This document shows, piece after piece, positions 45,602 through 56,780 of a DNA stretch of 64,000 bases; position 1 is the first letter of the stretch; each line of letters starts with the position of its first letter. The stretch comes from Rhizopus arrhizus. Lineage: Eukaryota; Mucoromycota; Mucoromycetes; Mucorales; Rhizopodaceae. Under the pieces are notes generated by a model that saw only the letters and a program-made list of their open reading frames with translations, was not told the DNA's origin and searched no databases. The stretch is from positions 3,100,001-3,164,000 of the forward strand of contig JAKZZE010000001.1 in NCBI GenBank assembly GCA_024220505.1, written 5' to 3'. The position numbers and the translations under genes are program-made.

Positions 45602-48600
45602 TTAGTCAGAAGAAATAGGATGAAGGAGTCGTTCGATTAACGAGACGATCCTAGGAATAGATTTGTTAATATCAATTGTAGAGATAGGATTGATATTTTC
45701 AGTGCCATGAGACCAATATAAATTCCATTGTTGCCAGAGAATGGTGGAAATTATAGGGATATACTTGGAGCAATACCGTACCCAGTATGGCTTTTTCAGA
45801 GAGGTTAAAGTAAGAATCAGATCTTCAGGTGAGAAGTATAGATGAGGATAATAATGTGATAGGACTTGATGCCAGATGACTTGTTTTGGAGCACAGAGAA
45901 CCAGAAAGTGTTTAAACGAATCTTCCATAGAACCACAAAAGGAGCAGATGGGGGAAGATACGATAGTAAACTTGAATAAAAGATCTTTCGAAGGGATACA
46001 CTTTGAGAATGCACGGAAGAAAATTGTACGGGCTTGTGGATACATGATGGTACGCCAGAACGCTTTAATGTCGGCAGCACCAAATATGATCATAGATTCT
46101 CCAGTGATTTGATAGTGATTACGAAGAGTTTGAGGACAGAATTGGTACCATCGATGATTGGATTTCATTGTGGTAGCTAGGTGATGCATCTTCCACTCCT
46201 CAATTGTTGTAGCATTAGTTACAGGAGGTGCGACTATATGACTCCAAACAAAAGGCTTTAGTTTAACATTACGAGAGACAAGAATTTCATTGTAGAGGCT
46301 TTGACATAACCGTGGAAAACGAGAATATTCACCTTGTACTTTGAGCCTAAGTCTTTGTTGTGAAATGTCAAAGGTTAGAAACAGGTTGGCTGCATAATTG
46401 GCGTGTTTTAAAGTCCAGTGAGTGTATTCGGAGTCCTGACTAGAGGGATATGTGAGAAGATGTCTCAATGGCATTGCTAACAGTGTAGTGACGGGAACTT
46501 GATTCATTTGTATTTTACCGTCATCATTGAAATAATCAAACATTTCAAAGATTACCGGCCAGATGGACAAATGGCGAGGAGAGACAGGACTAATACGACA
46601 TTCTGTATTGTAGAACGGAAGCAGAGGAAAATCTTGTGAGTTTTTAAACTGAGATAAGTGATTGACCATGATAGGATACACAAACGAAGGATAGTCAATC
46701 GGATCAAGTAGGTAATTAAGCCATCGTTTTTGCAATAATTTATGTTGAATAATTGGATTTAGAACCTTCAGGCCACCATACTCGACCGGCATAAAGAGTA
46801 AAGTTTTCTTTAAGCGAGGGGATTTCTTTTGCCAAACAAATTGGTAAATAGCAGAGCCCAACCGTTGAAAGAATTTTTTTGTAGGTTGAAACAGCCTGAG
46901 ACAATACCAGAGTTTAGATAGAATAAGTATGTTCACTACAGTAACTCGACCTTGAATGGACAATTGTCGTTGACTATATATGGCGCATTGTTGATGGATG
47001 GTGCTGATCAGTGTATCTTCAAGGGCACCTCTTTGGTGAGAATTAAATGGAAAACGAAATCCGAGGTATCTAAGAATGCTAGCTGATCCATCATGATAAT
47101 AATTGGAGATGTTGTGAGAGTGTAGGACAGTAGTCCAATCTTCATCCAGTTTACCGTTGAGAAATATAGCTTCAGATTTATCTTCATTAAACTTAGCATT
47201 CGACACATCAGAATATCGTTGCATATGATAATGAAGTAAACCTAGTTCCTCGGAGTTATCAAGAAAAACACATATATCATCAGCATACGCTAAACACTTA
47301 ATAGTAGGAGTTGGGTTCACTGAAGGTACGGCCGGCGATTGATATCCAGATAAACCATCTTCTTGTAATAGGTGTAATAGAAAAGGTTCCAGAGCTAGGT
47401 TAAACAATAACGGTGATAGGGGATCCCCTTGTCTTAATCCACGTTGCTGAGTAATAGGATCAGTAAAAAAACCGTTAATGTTGACATAAACTTGATTTTC
47501 AAAAAAAAGAGTCAGAATGCAGGTGATGATGGTTGAGGGAAAGTGAAATCGTTCTAGTACGCGACGTAAATATAGAGGATGTACTCGATCATACGCCTTT
47601 TCTTGATCCAATAAGATTCCAACACCAGAATAATCCAATCCTCTACTTTCATCCAGAATCATTGATAGTGCAAATCCATTATCTCCGATAAATCTACCAG
47701 GAATAAATCCAGTTTGATAGTCATTTAATATGCTGTTCATCATTTTTCCTAATCGTTGGGCCAAGATTCTGGTAAAAAGTTTTGCATCGCAATTAATTAG
47801 TGAAATTGGTCGCCAGTTTTTCAATAATGACAGATCTCCCTTTTTCGGTAATAATCTAACACGGATATCTTGCCATGACGAAGGAAAAACACCATTTATA
47901 GCATCTTGATATAGTTGAAGAATGAGTAGCTCAAGTATTTCTAAATTGAATAAGAGTGATAGGTAGGGATATCCTAATCCATCTGATCCAGGACTGCTGT
48001 TGGCTGATAGCCTGGAGGCTTGAGATTGAAGTTCTTCCACAGAAATAGGTTCAGTCAGTATCTCTTGATCTTCTTTAGATAAAGTGTTTGTAAAGGTTAT
48101 TTCATCAAGATAATCCTGAATGTGATTATCTTCAACTTCGTCCTTGGTGTACAATTGGTTATAAAAATTTTGAGTAATATTATTCATAGAGTGACTATCT
48201 ACTCTGATAGTCGATGCCGATGAATCGGTATTGTTATGAAGTTCAGTGTTAGTACTGGTAGGTTCCCGTAATCCAGGTATGAACTGTTGTGCCGTGCGTT
48301 GATGATGTATATTTTCCAGGTACTTTGGTGATTTTTCCCCTTTTTCTCTCCATACCACGCCAGACTTCAGTGCTGCAATTTCCACTAGTTCTTGTTGTAA
48401 TGTGTCGATCATCTTGTCAATCTTGGGTAGAATTAAAAGTCGAGTTGCTATTGGTGGTTTAGATCTAAGAAACCTATTTCTTTTCCTCTCCAATTGTTTA
48501 AGTGCTGACTTTCTCCAAGAAACATGTTTGATTCCAAATAATTTAATCCACTTTTTGGTTACCTTTTTAACTTCTTCCCATAGAACCTGAGCATTCATCG

Positions 48601-49468
48601 TGATTAGATCTTTTTCTGTTTGATGAAGTAGCTCTGAAAGTTTTTGTTGTAGTTGTGCTTTAAACTGTGGATTTGATGCATATGATGGATTTCCCCGAAA
48701 TAAGCCTGGTCCTAGTTTTGAAGGTCCTAAATCTAAAGCAACGTGTAATATTGCATGATCTGACCATTGTGATTGTATATAATGTACCGAGTTATCAATA
48801 AGACGACTTTTAATAATCCCACCTAAATAAATGTAATCAATAGTAGAGGTGATGTTGGCTGTACGTTGAAATGTCGGTATGTTGTTCATAGAGTTGTGGA
48901 TCATACTATTAAAGAAGAAGTTTTCTAATAGAGATGTCCATGCTGTTGAAGTTTTAAAGAGACCTCGTTTGCTATCAATATCGCGCGCAAGATCGTAATT
49001 AAAGTCACCTGAGATAATCAAGTTATTCCAGGAAATAATGTCATTAAGTTCATATAGTAAAGTAACCATGGATTCAAAAAAAGAACGCCGCGCACCATTA
49101 GAATCCGCCGGGGCATAGACATTAAGAATATAGAATGGTTCATAGAAGTTGTGTGGATGGTGTACCTTACAGAGTAAGAATCGATCCGATGTAAAAATGT
49201 GATCGGTATGAATTTGAGTTAATATATAATTTGTGGAAAAGGAGACGATACCACAATAGTAAGTCCAAAATGTTTGTTGAGCTTGAAATTGAGTATCCAT
49301 AGAAGGAATAGTAGAAGGAGTGGCATGGGTTTCTTGTAAAGAGAGAATGTCGAACTGTTGTTCACGAAGATAACGAATATAAAAGGATTGTGTAGTTGCT
49401 GAAGAGGTTTTCACTAAACTGTTACTGTTTAGAGAACCATAATTGAAAGAGACATGTTTCTCTCTCAT
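45602..49468 (-). CDS. LINE ORF2: APE-type endonuclease and reverse transcriptase
   Basis: 1288 aa starting MREKHVSFNYGSLNSNSL at 49468. Endonuclease residues 1-240: DILSLQETHAT, NVYAPADSNGARRSFFESM, ISGDFNYDLARD, QWSDHAILHV. RT centre: LLPKKGDLSLLKNWRPISLI, GFIPGRFIGDNG, GILLDQEKAYDRVHP, QRGLRQGDPLSPLLFNLALE, CLAYADDICVFLD (catalytic YADD). C-terminal zinc knuckle-like CSFCGSMEDSFKHFLVLC. No internal stop. The A of its ATG is the last base of the ORF1 stop (TAATG), so translation probably depends on termination-reinitiation. Confidence 0.93.
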   Translation of the reverse strand: MREKHVSFNYGSLNSNSLVKTSSATTQSFYIRYLREQQFDILSLQETHATPSTIPSMDTQFQAQQTFWTYYCGIVSFSTNYILTQIHTDHIFTSDRFLLCKVHHPHNFYEPFYILNVYAPADSNGARRSFFESMVTLLYELNDIISWNNLIISGDFNYDLARDIDSKRGLFKTSTAWTSLLENFFFNSMIHNSMNNIPTFQRTANITSTIDYIYLGGIIKSRLIDNSVHYIQSQWSDHAILHVALDLGPSKLGPGLFRGNPSYASNPQFKAQLQQKLSELLHQTEKDLITMNAQVLWEEVKKVTKKWIKLFGIKHVSWRKSALKQLERKRNRFLRSKPPIATRLLILPKIDKMIDTLQQELVEIAALKSGVVWREKGEKSPKYLENIHHQRTAQQFIPGLREPTSTNTELHNNTDSSASTIRVDSHSMNNITQNFYNQLYTKDEVEDNHIQDYLDEITFTNTLSKEDQEILTEPISVEELQSQASRLSANSSPGSDGLGYPYLSLLFNLEILELLILQLYQDAINGVFPSSWQDIRVRLLPKKGDLSLLKNWRPISLINCDAKLFTRILAQRLGKMMNSILNDYQTGFIPGRFIGDNGFALSMILDESRGLDYSGVGILLDQEKAYDRVHPLYLRRVLERFHFPSTIITCILTLFFENQVYVNINGFFTDPITQQRGLRQGDPLSPLLFNLALEPFLLHLLQEDGLSGYQSPAVPSVNPTPTIKCLAYADDICVFLDNSEELGLLHYHMQRYSDVSNAKFNEDKSEAIFLNGKLDEDWTTVLHSHNISNYYHDGSASILRYLGFRFPFNSHQRGALEDTLISTIHQQCAIYSQRQLSIQGRVTVVNILILSKLWYCLRLFQPTKKFFQRLGSAIYQFVWQKKSPRLKKTLLFMPVEYGGLKVLNPIIQHKLLQKRWLNYLLDPIDYPSFVYPIMVNHLSQFKNSQDFPLLPFYNTECRISPVSPRHLSIWPVIFEMFDYFNDDGKIQMNQVPVTTLLAMPLRHLLTYPSSQDSEYTHWTLKHANYAANLFLTFDISQQRLRLKVQGEYSRFPRLCQSLYNEILVSRNVKLKPFVWSHIVAPPVTNATTIEEWKMHHLATTMKSNHRWYQFCPQTLRNHYQITGESMIIFGAADIKAFWRTIMYPQARTIFFRAFSKCIPSKDLLFKFTIVSSPICSFCGSMEDSFKHFLVLCAPKQVIWHQVLSHYYPHLYFSPEDLILTLTSLKKPYWVRYCSKYIPIISTILWQQWNLYWSHGTENINPISTIDINKSIPRIVSLIERLLHPISSD

Positions 49469-50847
49469 TAAATACTATTTGAAAGTGCTGGCTGAGACGA
49501 TTGCTCGGCCGGGAGTTCCTGTTGATTAGGAGAGCTCACATATGTTCTTAATTTTAAAGATGTCGATGCACTACTTGTAATGTTACTATCCACCTTGTCA
49601 ATATCGTCATCCACATCTTTCATTAAAATATCCACTTCCTCTGGGCTAATTTCTTGAACCGAATCAGTATCATCATCAGTGCTGGAATCCTCGTCATCAC
49701 CTTTAGGATCATAATCAGGATCATTCATTTCTTCGTCCTCTTTTTCCTCATCGTCACCTTCCTTGCTCTTCTCATGTAATGCTTCAAAAGGGTTGGATGA
49801 AAAGAAGGACTGGTCTTCTACTATTGATTGAGTCTGCGTGCCATTATATAAGGTTGTTGGAGACTTGGGTGGAGCCCATTGAGATTTGAGTAATTCGTGG
49901 GATGGTGGAAGTTGCGCAGTTGATTGACTATCGATGTCTTCTACCTGCTCAGATGAACGGTTGATCTTTCTTTGTTTCTTGAAAGGCTTAGTACCATTAT
50001 TTTTTGAGCGAGCAGGAGATGGACATTCCTTGGACATGTGACCATACTTGTCACAAGAATAACATAAAATACGTGCTTTGGATTTAGCACATTCATACTT
50101 AGTATGACCTTCTGAGTGGCAATAGCGACACCAGACAGGCATATCGGGAAAAGTGGCGTAACAAAATTCTTTACCACCGTTAAAGTAGATAATGTGTTCA
50201 AGCTTGTTAAATGAGTTAGCTTTAGGACGTTGAATAACTGCATAACCTAATCCTGTAAAGAAACCTCGAGATGATTCATATTTAAGTCCAAAATCCATAA
50301 TATTACCGAATTTGGATAAGGCTTCACTAAGTTCAGATGTAATCTGATCTTTTCCCAGAGGTGGAAGCTCAGACAAATTGAGTTGTACAACTTCACCCTC
50401 ACCTTCCAAGGCTTTACAGGGGAGAAGGCGGAGTCTAGAATCCTCATAATATACGCCTTGAGTAGTAAAAGATGTTCTTATGTCAGGTACTGGATATACT
50501 TCAAGATAACGTTCCTTATTTTTTCCAATAAACTTAATTCCATTAAAATTTCTGGCACCGCCGTATTGATCCGCAAGGTATTCTAGGTGCTGTTGTTCAG
50601 TAACATTGGGAACCTTCGAGATGTCGAGAAAAAACCCATTAGAGACACGGGCATGTCTCCAAATGGTAGAGCGAACAGTAGTGTCTGGTTGAGTGTTATC
50701 AGAAGTAGGATATCCGTTGGTTGAAGAATCTGTGGCGGCTAGATTCATAAGTGATGTTTTAGTTATGACTGTACGTTTGGCAACGTCTGAATAAGACCTT
50801 CCCTTCGGAGTTGAAGGTAGGTCTGATTTTTTATCGGGAAGAGCCAT
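49468..50847 (-). CDS. LINE ORF1: gag-like RNA-binding protein with two CCHC knuckles
   Basis: 459 aa starting MALPDKKSDLPSTPKGRSYS. An RRM-like middle (KFIGKNKERYLEVYPVPDIR, IMDFGLKYESSRGFFTGLGY) is followed by two tandem CX2CX4HX4C knuckles, CRYCHSEGHTKYEC and CYSCDKYGHMSKEC. A long acidic Ser/Asp/Glu tail ends QPALSNSI. Typical of ORF1p that coats LINE RNA. The start at 50847 is 29 nt from the element's 5' boundary. Confidence 0.9.
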   Translation of the reverse strand: MALPDKKSDLPSTPKGRSYSDVAKRTVITKTSLMNLAATDSSTNGYPTSDNTQPDTTVRSTIWRHARVSNGFFLDISKVPNVTEQQHLEYLADQYGGARNFNGIKFIGKNKERYLEVYPVPDIRTSFTTQGVYYEDSRLRLLPCKALEGEGEVVQLNLSELPPLGKDQITSELSEALSKFGNIMDFGLKYESSRGFFTGLGYAVIQRPKANSFNKLEHIIYFNGGKEFCYATFPDMPVWCRYCHSEGHTKYECAKSKARILCYSCDKYGHMSKECPSPARSKNNGTKPFKKQRKINRSSEQVEDIDSQSTAQLPPSHELLKSQWAPPKSPTTLYNGTQTQSIVEDQSFFSSNPFEALHEKSKEGDDEEKEDEEMNDPDYDPKGDDEDSSTDDDTDSVQEISPEEVDILMKDVDDDIDKVDSNITSSASTSLKLRTYVSSPNQQELPAEQSSQPALSNSI

Positions 50848-50876
50848 CTGTAACCTCTTTATTAGATTTCAAGACG

Positions 50877-50890
50877 AATTTATGAATTTT
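50877..50890. repeat. LINE target-site duplication, right copy
   Basis: AATTTATGAATTTT, identical to 45462-45475, directly beyond the LINE 5' end. Confidence 0.8.
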
Positions 50891-50973
50891 AAAAGATAAT
50901 CTGAATGAAATTATTTTCTGAGTTTGAATCAATTTTTATTTTTAAACTACATGAATTTTTTTTCTGAAGGTGT

Positions 50974-51875
50974 ATGAATAAATTTCGTTTATATCAATCT
51001 CTAAATGGCAATGACCCAATACCCAGCAACGGTAATGAAGAACTTTTATTTACAGTTGAACGAGAGAAGAAGCCTATACAGCATTTTGTATTATTGCCGC
51101 TAGGAAAAACAGGGGCAGGCAAATCTAGCTTATTAAATACAATGTTTGGCATTGATTTATTTAAAGCTAAACCTGGTGCAAGAGTAATAAAATGCAGATA
51201 ATGAAAACATGAATACTGACACTTCATTAGTCTGTTACAGAGAATATTACAGAGCGTACAGGTATTTGGATGATAGACGATGATATTCAAAAAATGATCA
51301 CAGCAGCAGACACACCTGGATTCGGTGATTCAATGCATCGAGATCAACAATTTAAAACTGATTTTCAAGATTACATTCAAGACATCAGTACGCGTCTAGG
51401 CATTGATGCTTTTTTACTGGTATTTCAATATGATTCTCCTTTAAATAGGTAAAAAGAGCATATTTAAGATAGTATTGGTTATTGACCTATTTTGAAAAGT
51501 GTTTTAAACATATTGGAACGTTTTCACGAAATGATGGCTGTTTTTGAGCCAAAGACCTGGTGGGATCATGTTATTCTAGTATTTACAAGAGTCGACTATT
51601 ACCCTAATCTCAAGTTTCCAACCAGCGTTCTTTATAAAAAGCAAAGTATATCCGAAGTGCTGATACCTGCCATACAAAAGAAATTTGAACTTCGTCAGCT
51701 ACCCAAATATGCCTTTATCAGTTCAAAACCACGCAACTGTTCACATTCTAAGAAGGGTCTTTGTGATTGTTCCGCTGTCAACAAGTATCATTTAGATCAA
51801 ATGAAGACACTGAAAGCGAGGATAAATACGGTTTGTGTAGAGAATGAGGCTAAAAGATGGAAATCATGTTTATAA
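50974..51875 (+). CDS. AIG1-type (GIMAP/IMAP-like) GTPase
   Basis: Three exons: 50974 to about 51191, about 51241 to 51449, and about 51499 to 51875. P-loop GKTGAGKSSLLNTMFG at about residue 45, switch region around AADTPGFGDS (G3 DxPG), then FVQYD-like AFLLVFQYDSPLNR, WWDHVILVFTRVDYYPN (TRVD as the G4 element) and CSHSKKGLCDCSAV near the C-terminus. About 210-230 aa, soluble, no coiled-coil tail. AIG1 GTPases are best known from plants and vertebrates; the fungal role is not established. The stop overlaps the 3' end of the convergent phosphatase gene by 6 bp. Confidence 0.8.
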
Positions 51876-53726
51876 AAATGATATGCGAAAAAACAAGATG
51901 GGACATCCAAATACTGCAATGAATCCAATACCAGAATAAACAATTAACTTGGTAACAATATCTACATCGTATCTAAGAGGTGCATCTTCAACTATTAAGA
52001 GTGAAGTAGGGTCAAACACCTCTTCTTCTTTCTCTGTCTGTCGCCCTCTTCGATAAGATAGTGTGCTTTCACGTTTTTCCCTTAAATCAATAGCTGATTG
52101 AATACCTATATGGTCGTGATCTGACATATTTCCTGACATTGAGTGAAAATCCAAAACAGACGGTACAGTACGAATACTTTCTCTGCGTAAGCTCTTGTAC
52201 GCTCTATATGTCAAGCATTCAGTATATGTTTGCTTTATTTGTTTGTTTACCTTGCGCCAATTTCAAATTTACGATGAGGAAGATTAAATACACGATAGAT
52301 AGGTGGTAAAATATAGTAACATAACCTTTTACATATAATACGCCAAATGAATAGGCAAGCAACGCCTATTTATAAAAGGTTAAGTATAACAGATATGATT
52401 AAATGGGCTATTTTAACCTGTAACCAGTTTAACTAATAGTAATAAAGTCGCCAAAATTCCCATATCTTTAGATAGAAAAGAGGAGGAAGTTCCTGCTTGG
52501 CAGTAATCTATATGGTTACATAACCAACTTCCTGGAATGACACCAATGACAACGCCCATGAAGCATACACTAATGGCATATGTGTAATTAGAGTATGTTC
52601 TTTTCTTTTCTTTTTCTTTTTTCTTACCTATCTTCAAAACATGGACACCTTTCCATTGGATCAGGACTAATCTTATTGTTAGTATTCATTGGATTCTTTT
52701 TTTAAAAAAAAGAAAAGGGGTTACTGAAGTGAGACGAGCATAAGACAAATTGGAATTGCCATAAACACTAAAAATTATGAGAGTTAACGCCCTCATTCAT
52801 CTATTCATTTTTACAAGTTATCTTATAGACGAAATTACCCCAATATGAATCGCTTATAAATAATGCATCAAGATGATCTTTAAAAGTCCATTGTATCCAA
52901 TAAACCAAATAAGCCAATACTGTTCCTCCCACACAATCTAATCCGATAAGTAAGTACTCATCTTCATACCAAGCACTACGTACCTGTTACTGAATGCATT
53001 CCACAATAAATTCTTCCAAATACGACGCTCGCAGCATAAAAGGTACAAGCAAGGAAAGAAATGAACCTTGCGGGCGATTCAGGGGTAAATTTTTCACATG
53101 CTACTGAAATAAAGAAAAGTGCAACGGAGACTGAATTCGTTGAATGGGTTGAAGGAAACCCGTACTCTAAGGCTACAGAAGGTGACATGGTCAATCGATG
53201 AACAGGTGGTGATAATGGTCTAGGAAGGCATAGAAAGTCCTATACTTATTATAAGGATTTCTTCGTTTCTTTTATCATCTGTTATCATTACTTTTAGAAA
53301 CCCAGACCAAAATACACCAGAAGCTGTCAAGAAACAAGCACTAAGCATACATCAGTATGTGTATGGGGAAAACAATAGATTCCTATATTCGTTTACTTTC
53401 TACCAAGTTCTGCATTACCAAACCAAATAAGGATAGGTAAAAATACCATGAAAAAAGTATGCGTTCCTAAATTAGCCGTCCATACAAAATAATTATCAAG
53501 CGCACTATTACGGATATGTTTCTAAAAGGACCATCAGAAAAACAATACTTTTCTCTTTTATAAATACCTGTAGAGAGGCTATAATGGGTGTTTCGTAACG
53601 AACAAAGGGTAATAATTTATTTCTTAGATTAGCTCTCCAACCCACGAAGACTGTGTTATAAAGACGATCGTCATGAGTGCCTGCATCAGCATCTACTTCA
53701 ATCGGTCGAAATGCTTTTCTTGTCAT
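51870..53726 (-). CDS. LCB3: Long-chain-base-1-phosphate phosphatase, LCB3/YSR3-type (PAP2 superfamily)
   Basis: ER membrane phosphatase that dephosphorylates sphingoid-base phosphates. About eight exons from MTRKAFRPIEVDADAG at 53726 to TAA 51870. PAP2 signature: KDFLCLPRPLSPPVHRL (KX6RP across an intron), EYGFPSTHSTNSVSVA (PSxH), and GRIYCGMHSVTD (RX5HX3D; the Asp comes from splicing at about 52930-52985). The DPMERCPCFED block in the middle is characteristic of the Lcb3/S1P phosphatase group. Several membrane segments (FFMVFLPILIWFGN, FISFLACTFYAASVVFG). The C-terminal exon has LDFHSMSGNMSDHDHIGIQS, also seen in fungal members. Confidence 0.88.
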
Positions 53727-54110
53727 TAAGAAACAAAAAAGGAAAGAGTCCCCTTTTTATATATATAAAAAAAAAGAGAGAGAATGCAAAAAGCTCTTTT
53801 TGATCTAGCGTGTATAGAAAATAGGTGGGTCCATAGGGAGCCTCGATTCCCCGATCCCATAAGCCAATGTTTCAAATAGCACAGTACGATGTGTGTATGT
53901 GTGTGAAATTTAGTTGAACTGTATGATAGTATACACGCATATCTATTTATACTTAAAGAGATAGCACAACATATGTTTTTTTTTTCTACCTTCAAAAAAG
54001 TGAGTTAATAATATAGCTCCCATGTCAGTACCTTCCATAATGTTGATATAAAACACACATGAATATTACACCTTCTGTTATAAACTTAATTTATCACACC
54101 AACATTTGTA

Positions 54111-54157
<47 letters not shown>

Positions 54158-54214
54158 CAACAATAGAGAAGGGTAAAGTTGCTTTTATTTTTTTTATAAG
54201 AGTGGGGGTATTCT
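53727..54214. other. Intergenic with 42-nt T run
   Basis: T run at 54113-54154 and a GTGTATGTGTGTG microsatellite near 53889. No gene recognised. Confidence 0.6.
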
Positions 54215-55168
54215 TTATGCAGCAGCACACGACATCCAAATACGTGTTTTATAAATCTTGAATAGTTCACGCACAAGTTCTCTAAAATCAATTCTCTGAG
54301 TGGCATGGAAATAGAATGTCAATTTACGACGGTCCCACTGATACTCAGCATCGACTACTTCCATTGGAAGTTCTTTTTGCTTAATCTTCCACTGACAAAT
54401 AGCCAAAGCTTTTTCTTCTTCTTTTTGTTTTGTTTGATAGCTGGTTAATTCTTGTTCATTTGCTTTACAAAATAATTGCTTAATATGCTTTTCTGTTGTC
54501 TTTTTCTTTTCTAAAATAGCCATCACCTTGCCTAGATCATAGCCTCTATCACCTTCAACAATGACATAATCGTCTATTTGAATTTTATCATTGTCTACAT
54601 AATAAAAATAGTCGATTCTATTAGATTTGAATAGAACTTGATAGATCTCATTAAACTTGACTTGATGTATCAATATTCCCTTTCCTAAGTGTTGGATATT
54701 TACGTCAATAGAACTTGGGTTAATCACAACTGGTTCCTGAAAAGGTGGTGTAGGAGGTCGATACACCTCTTCTCTGCATAAACAGTAAATAAAAGCATAA
54801 AGGATTTCAAACAATCAATTTTACCTATAATAATCTTCTTCTGAGGGGGGCCACGAGCTTGTAGGTGGTACTAGAGAATATCTTCTTGTATTCTTTCTTG
54901 GTTGAAAGTAATCGTCTAATGCTGCGGCAGTTGTATAAGGAATCATGCTATTACTTCTCTGACGTACAGCGGCCGATTCCTCTTGCTCCACTTTCCAAAT
55001 AGAGTCACTATTATTCCAAAGTGAATGCCAACTTATGCTTGAAGACCTAGTGGGAGAAAATAGCATGGATTCTGTTCCAATAGGTGGAGAAGGCAGTAAT
55101 GGTGGAATGTAATCACTACTAAAGACGTTGTTTATATATGGTACTTCTTCGTTTGTTTCGTTTGTCAT
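54215..55168 (-). CDS. PSP1 C-terminal domain protein
   Basis: Two exons (55168 to about 54824, about 54775 to 54215). N-terminal 120 residues are Ser/Pro-rich and disordered (RSSSISWHSLWNNSDSIW). The C-terminal PSP1 domain reads YYVDNDKIQIDDYVIVEGDR, GYDLGKVMAIL, a helical insert, then EVVDAEYQWDRRKLTFYFHA and IDFRELVRELFKIYKTRIWM. PSP1-domain proteins in yeast (Psp1/Psp2) act in mRNA-related processes; the exact role here is inferred only by family. The junction YYR|EEVYRPPTPP keeps the frame. Confidence 0.85.
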
Positions 55169-55342
55169 TCTTTTTATATAAAATAATAATAAAAAGAAAA
55201 TAAAGAAAAAGGAAAAAAAAAAGGAAAAAGGGAAAAAAAAAAGTTGTGTGATATTTTATGCAACTTTAAAAGGTAGCACATAAAATAACAAAAAAAAAAA
55301 GGAAACTGGGTTCGCCTTTTTTTTTATTCAATAACAATGAAC

Positions 55343-56780
55343 TTAAAGATCCTTCTTGAGAGTACCCATGAATTGGTGCTTTTCGGCAGGAGTTTGGAAA
55401 CGACCATGACCGAACTTGGAAGAAGTATCAATGAACTTGAGAGTGACCTTCTCAAGAGCAGAACGCTTGGTGTGAACAGTCAAGGACTTACGAAGGGTGA
55501 TAACACGCTTCTTGGCACCAGCACAACAACCCTTGATCATAACAAAGTCTTCATTAACTTCACCATAGTGAGGGAAACCACCCATGGGAGTGATTTGCTT
55601 CTCGGTCAAGTCATATTCAGTAGTACCAGACTTGGCATCAGCGCCGGTAGCAATACGGTAAATCTTCTTGTTAATTTCAGTACGGCGGTGGTAACCACGT
55701 TGACCAGCACGAGCAACAGAGTACATGACACGAGAAGGATGCCAGGCACCAATACAAGCAACCTTACGGAGACCACGGTGAGTCTTACGAGGCAACTTCT
55801 TGGTACCCCAACGGTGGGTGACACCTTCGAAACCGTGACCCTTGGTGGTAGCAATGATATCAATCATTTCATCTTGTTCAAAGATGGAACCGACAGTAAC
55901 TTCCTTTTCAAAGTGTTCACGAGCCCAATCAACCTTTTGTTCAACAGAACCACCGTTCAATTGGATTTCCATAATGTGAGCCTTGCGTTGATGAAGCTTG
56001 GCCTTGGAGATTTGAGTGTGAGCGATAACACGGACAACAGAACAATACTTCTTGATACGTTCCAATTCACGAGTGACATCCTTGGCACCTTCAGCATACT
56101 TTTGAGCATACTTGGTGAAGGCCTTCTTCTTGGAACGGTACCAGTTCTTGTAGAAGCGACGCTTGGCCTCTTCGGAAAGGTGTTCGGCCCAAACAGTGGT
56201 CAAAGAACGAAGACCACGGGGGGTCTCAACATAACCGACAACACCAACAACAACCATAGCAGGAGCTTCGATGACAGTAACGGCTTCTACAATTTCCTTC
56301 TTGTGCATCTCTATCATAATTGATTGTTGAGTATTTCCTGTCTTTTTTTCACTGTTTCATCAAAACTTACTGGAACCAGGACGCTCAAGATCACGGACAA
56401 TGTGAGTCATACCAGCCTTGTAACCCATGAAGGCAGTCAAGTGAACGGGCTTCTTAGCATCATCCTTAGGGTAAGCCTTAACACGACCGCGGTGGGATCT
56501 AGTTCTCTTACGGGGGCCGAAACCCAAGTGACCGTGACGGGGAGCTATATATTTGTGTTAAAAACATTGTGTTGCTTATATTCAGTGGTCAATCAATACC
56601 CTCGTATTTTCTAATGCGTTGCAAATTGAGAAGAAAAAAAAGTGTTGAATGTAATTAGTTGATTTAGTATATTGCATATCCATTTCATTTTTCTGATAAT
56701 TACCTGTGGGACTAAAAAAATGAAAGGAAAGTTTAGTAAATAGATGGATGGATGATTACATGATGTTGATATTTTACCAT
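55343..56780 (-). CDS. RPL3: 60S ribosomal protein L3 (uL3)
   Basis: Five exons give exactly 388 codons (387 aa, as in yeast): 56778-56780 (ATG only), 56704-56711 (8 nt), 56600-56610 (11 nt), 56371-56544 and 55343-56310. The joined start reads [20 protein letters not shown]. Further landmarks: [60 protein letters not shown] with the ribosomal peptidyl-transferase-contact loop (IGAWHPSRV), and a C-terminal [20 protein letters not shown]. The frame only works if both micro-exons are spliced in. Codon use is markedly more C/G at third positions than in neighbours, fitting high expression. It shares a 195-bp divergent promoter with VMA10. Confidence 0.96.

Larger units (their letters stand above)
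45476..50876 (-). mobile_element. Full-length non-LTR retrotransposon (LINE, L1/Tx1-like, APE type)
   Basis: Element bounded by a 14-bp target-site duplication and ending in a poly-A tail (T run at 45473-45489 on the plus strand). Two intact ORFs overlap by one base. The 5'UTR is only 29 nt and the 3'UTR about 125 nt. ORF order, APE endonuclease, RT with YADD and a C-terminal CCHC place it in the L1-Tx1 type group; finer clade assignment needs a tree. Uninterrupted ORFs of 459 and 1288 codons suggest recent insertion. Confidence 0.9.

Noticed and set aside
55337..56323. Long plus-strand ORF of 328 codons opposite RPL3
   Set aside because: Antisense of a highly codon-biased ribosomal gene; no recognisable protein.
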